A stretch of DNA of 6,142 nt from Spirochaetales bacterium. GTDB lineage: Bacteria > Spirochaetota > Spirochaetia > Sphaerochaetales > Sphaerochaetaceae. Below the pieces are notes generated by a model that saw nothing but the letters and a program-made list of their open reading frames with translations, was not told where the DNA came from and made no database searches. Numbering within the stretch: the first letter of the stretch is position 1; every line of letters begins with the position of its first letter. The DNA lies in assembly GCA_022771185.1 (NCBI GenBank), contig JALFCJ010000287.1, positions 1 to 6,142 of the forward strand, read 5' to 3'. The position numbers and the translations under genes are program-made. Positions 5,747 to 6,142 of this stretch are shown piece after piece.

Positions 5747-5766
5747 TTAGACTTTATATAGACTAA
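5747..5766 (+). promoter_or_regulatory. Probable -10 region of the ABC ATPase gene with flanking TAGACT repeats
   Basis: TATATA (5755-5760) would place initiation near 5767, just before the ribosome-binding site GGAG (5771-5774). No good -35 hexamer lies at 16-18 bp; the region there is C-rich (ACCCCA). The box is bracketed by TAGACT (5748-5753) and TAGACT (5759-5764), 11 bp apart. The same 20 bp also reads as TTAG...CTAA in inverted form. The missing -35 suggests help from an activator or a short-lived contact site for a regulator. Confidence 0.4.
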
Positions 5767-5780
5767 AAAAGGAGACACAA

Positions 5781-6142
5781 ATGGCTGCAGTAAGTCTTAA
5801 GAACATCTGCAAGATCTATGATGGTGGCGTCAAGGCTGTTGATAACGTCAACATCGAGATCGAAGACAAGGAATTTGTTGTTCTCGTTGGTCCTTCCGGT
5901 TGTGGAAAGTCCACAACACTCAGAATGGTTGCAGGTCTCGAGGACATCTCCTCAGGTACACTTACAATCGACGGAAAGGTCATGAACGACGTTCCTCCAA
6001 AAGACAGAGACATCGCAATGGTATTCCAGAACTATGCTCTCTATCCTCACATGACCGTTTATGACAACATGGCATTCGGTCTCAAAATCAGAAAATTCCC
6101 TAAGGAAGAAATCGACCAGAGAGTCAGAGAGGCTGCAAAGCT
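5781..6142 (+). CDS. Sugar ABC transporter ATP-binding subunit (MalK/UgpC/MsmX-like), N-terminal part
   Basis: The first 120 codons are present; the gene runs off the right edge (the family is usually about 360-380 residues). It is the cytoplasmic ATPase that powers uptake of oligosaccharides or glycerol-3-phosphate through a partner permease pair. Visible are the family start VSLKNICKIYDGGVKAVDN, the Walker A motif GPSGCGKST (37-45), the stretch LRMVAGLEDISSG (47-59), and the Q-loop MVFQNYALYPHMTVYDN (80-96, Q83). The signature LSGGQ, Walker B and the C-terminal regulatory OB domain lie outside the window. GGAG six bases upstream fixes the start. Codons end in C far more than in neighbouring genes (AAC, ATC, GTC, GAC, CTC), as in strongly expressed genes. 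A general ATPase serving several sugar importers, like MsmX, is possible. No permease or binding protein is visible to fix the substrate. Confidence 0.92.
   Translation, partial: MAAVSLKNICKIYDGGVKAVDNVNIEIEDKEFVVLVGPSGCGKSTTLRMVAGLEDISSGTLTIDGKVMNDVPPKDRDIAMVFQNYALYPHMTVYDNMAFGLKIRKFPKEEIDQRVREAAK

Noticed and set aside
5816..6013. Minus-strand open frame inside the ABC ATPase gene
   Set aside because: It is the familiar antisense shadow of the Walker A region of ABC ATPases.

Overview
The window looks like a low-to-moderate GC chromosome segment (about 40% GC by eye) from a host-associated anaerobic bacterium. A spirochaete of the Treponema/Sphaerochaeta kind is my best guess. The grounds are a BspA-type leucine-rich repeat surface protein, a UgpC/MsmX-like sugar ABC ATPase, a tRNA gene without an encoded CCA end, and AT-rich spacers with ordinary sigma-70 promoters. 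This is inference from gene style; there is no rRNA or marker gene to fix it, and a Firmicute is not excluded.

Left part (1-2466). The 3' end of a BspA-like LRR_5 gene runs in from the left edge and ends at a strong intrinsic terminator. Facing it on the minus strand is a two-gene unit: type I mannose-6-phosphate isomerase (manA) followed by a DEDDh 3'-5' exonuclease. The two reading frames share one base (TGATG), so they are probably translationally coupled. manA diverges from a tRNA-Gly(CCC) gene that has its own good promoter. That tRNA has two odd positions, C55 in the T-loop and a C27-A43 mismatch.

Middle (2467-3735). A single 251-residue gene of unknown function has weak but suggestive marks of a phage-type primase-polymerase (AEP) relative: WFDFDID, GGIH and a C-terminal PGTMQGG. 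It is followed by a 304-bp spacer. The first part of the spacer has repeated GAGATA/TATCTC words. The second part has a consensus-like promoter and a roughly 140-nt leader that can fold so that the Shine-Dalgarno sequence of the next gene is either sequestered or freed.

Right part (3736-6142). A DUF21-CBS-CBS-CorC/HlyC membrane protein (magnesium/cobalt efflux or 'hemolysin' family) converges on, and overlaps by 35 bp, a TetR-family regulator on the minus strand. The TetR gene diverges from the start of a sugar ABC transporter ATPase. The 154-bp space between them holds a perfect 9-bp-arm inverted repeat, a likely TetR operator, just upstream of the regulator, and a pair of TAGACT repeats one helical turn apart around the ATPase -10 box.

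The most promising items for follow-up are the CorC leader (candidate cis-regulatory RNA) and the 251-residue AEP-like orphan. No CRISPR array, insertion sequence or complete mobile element is visible.
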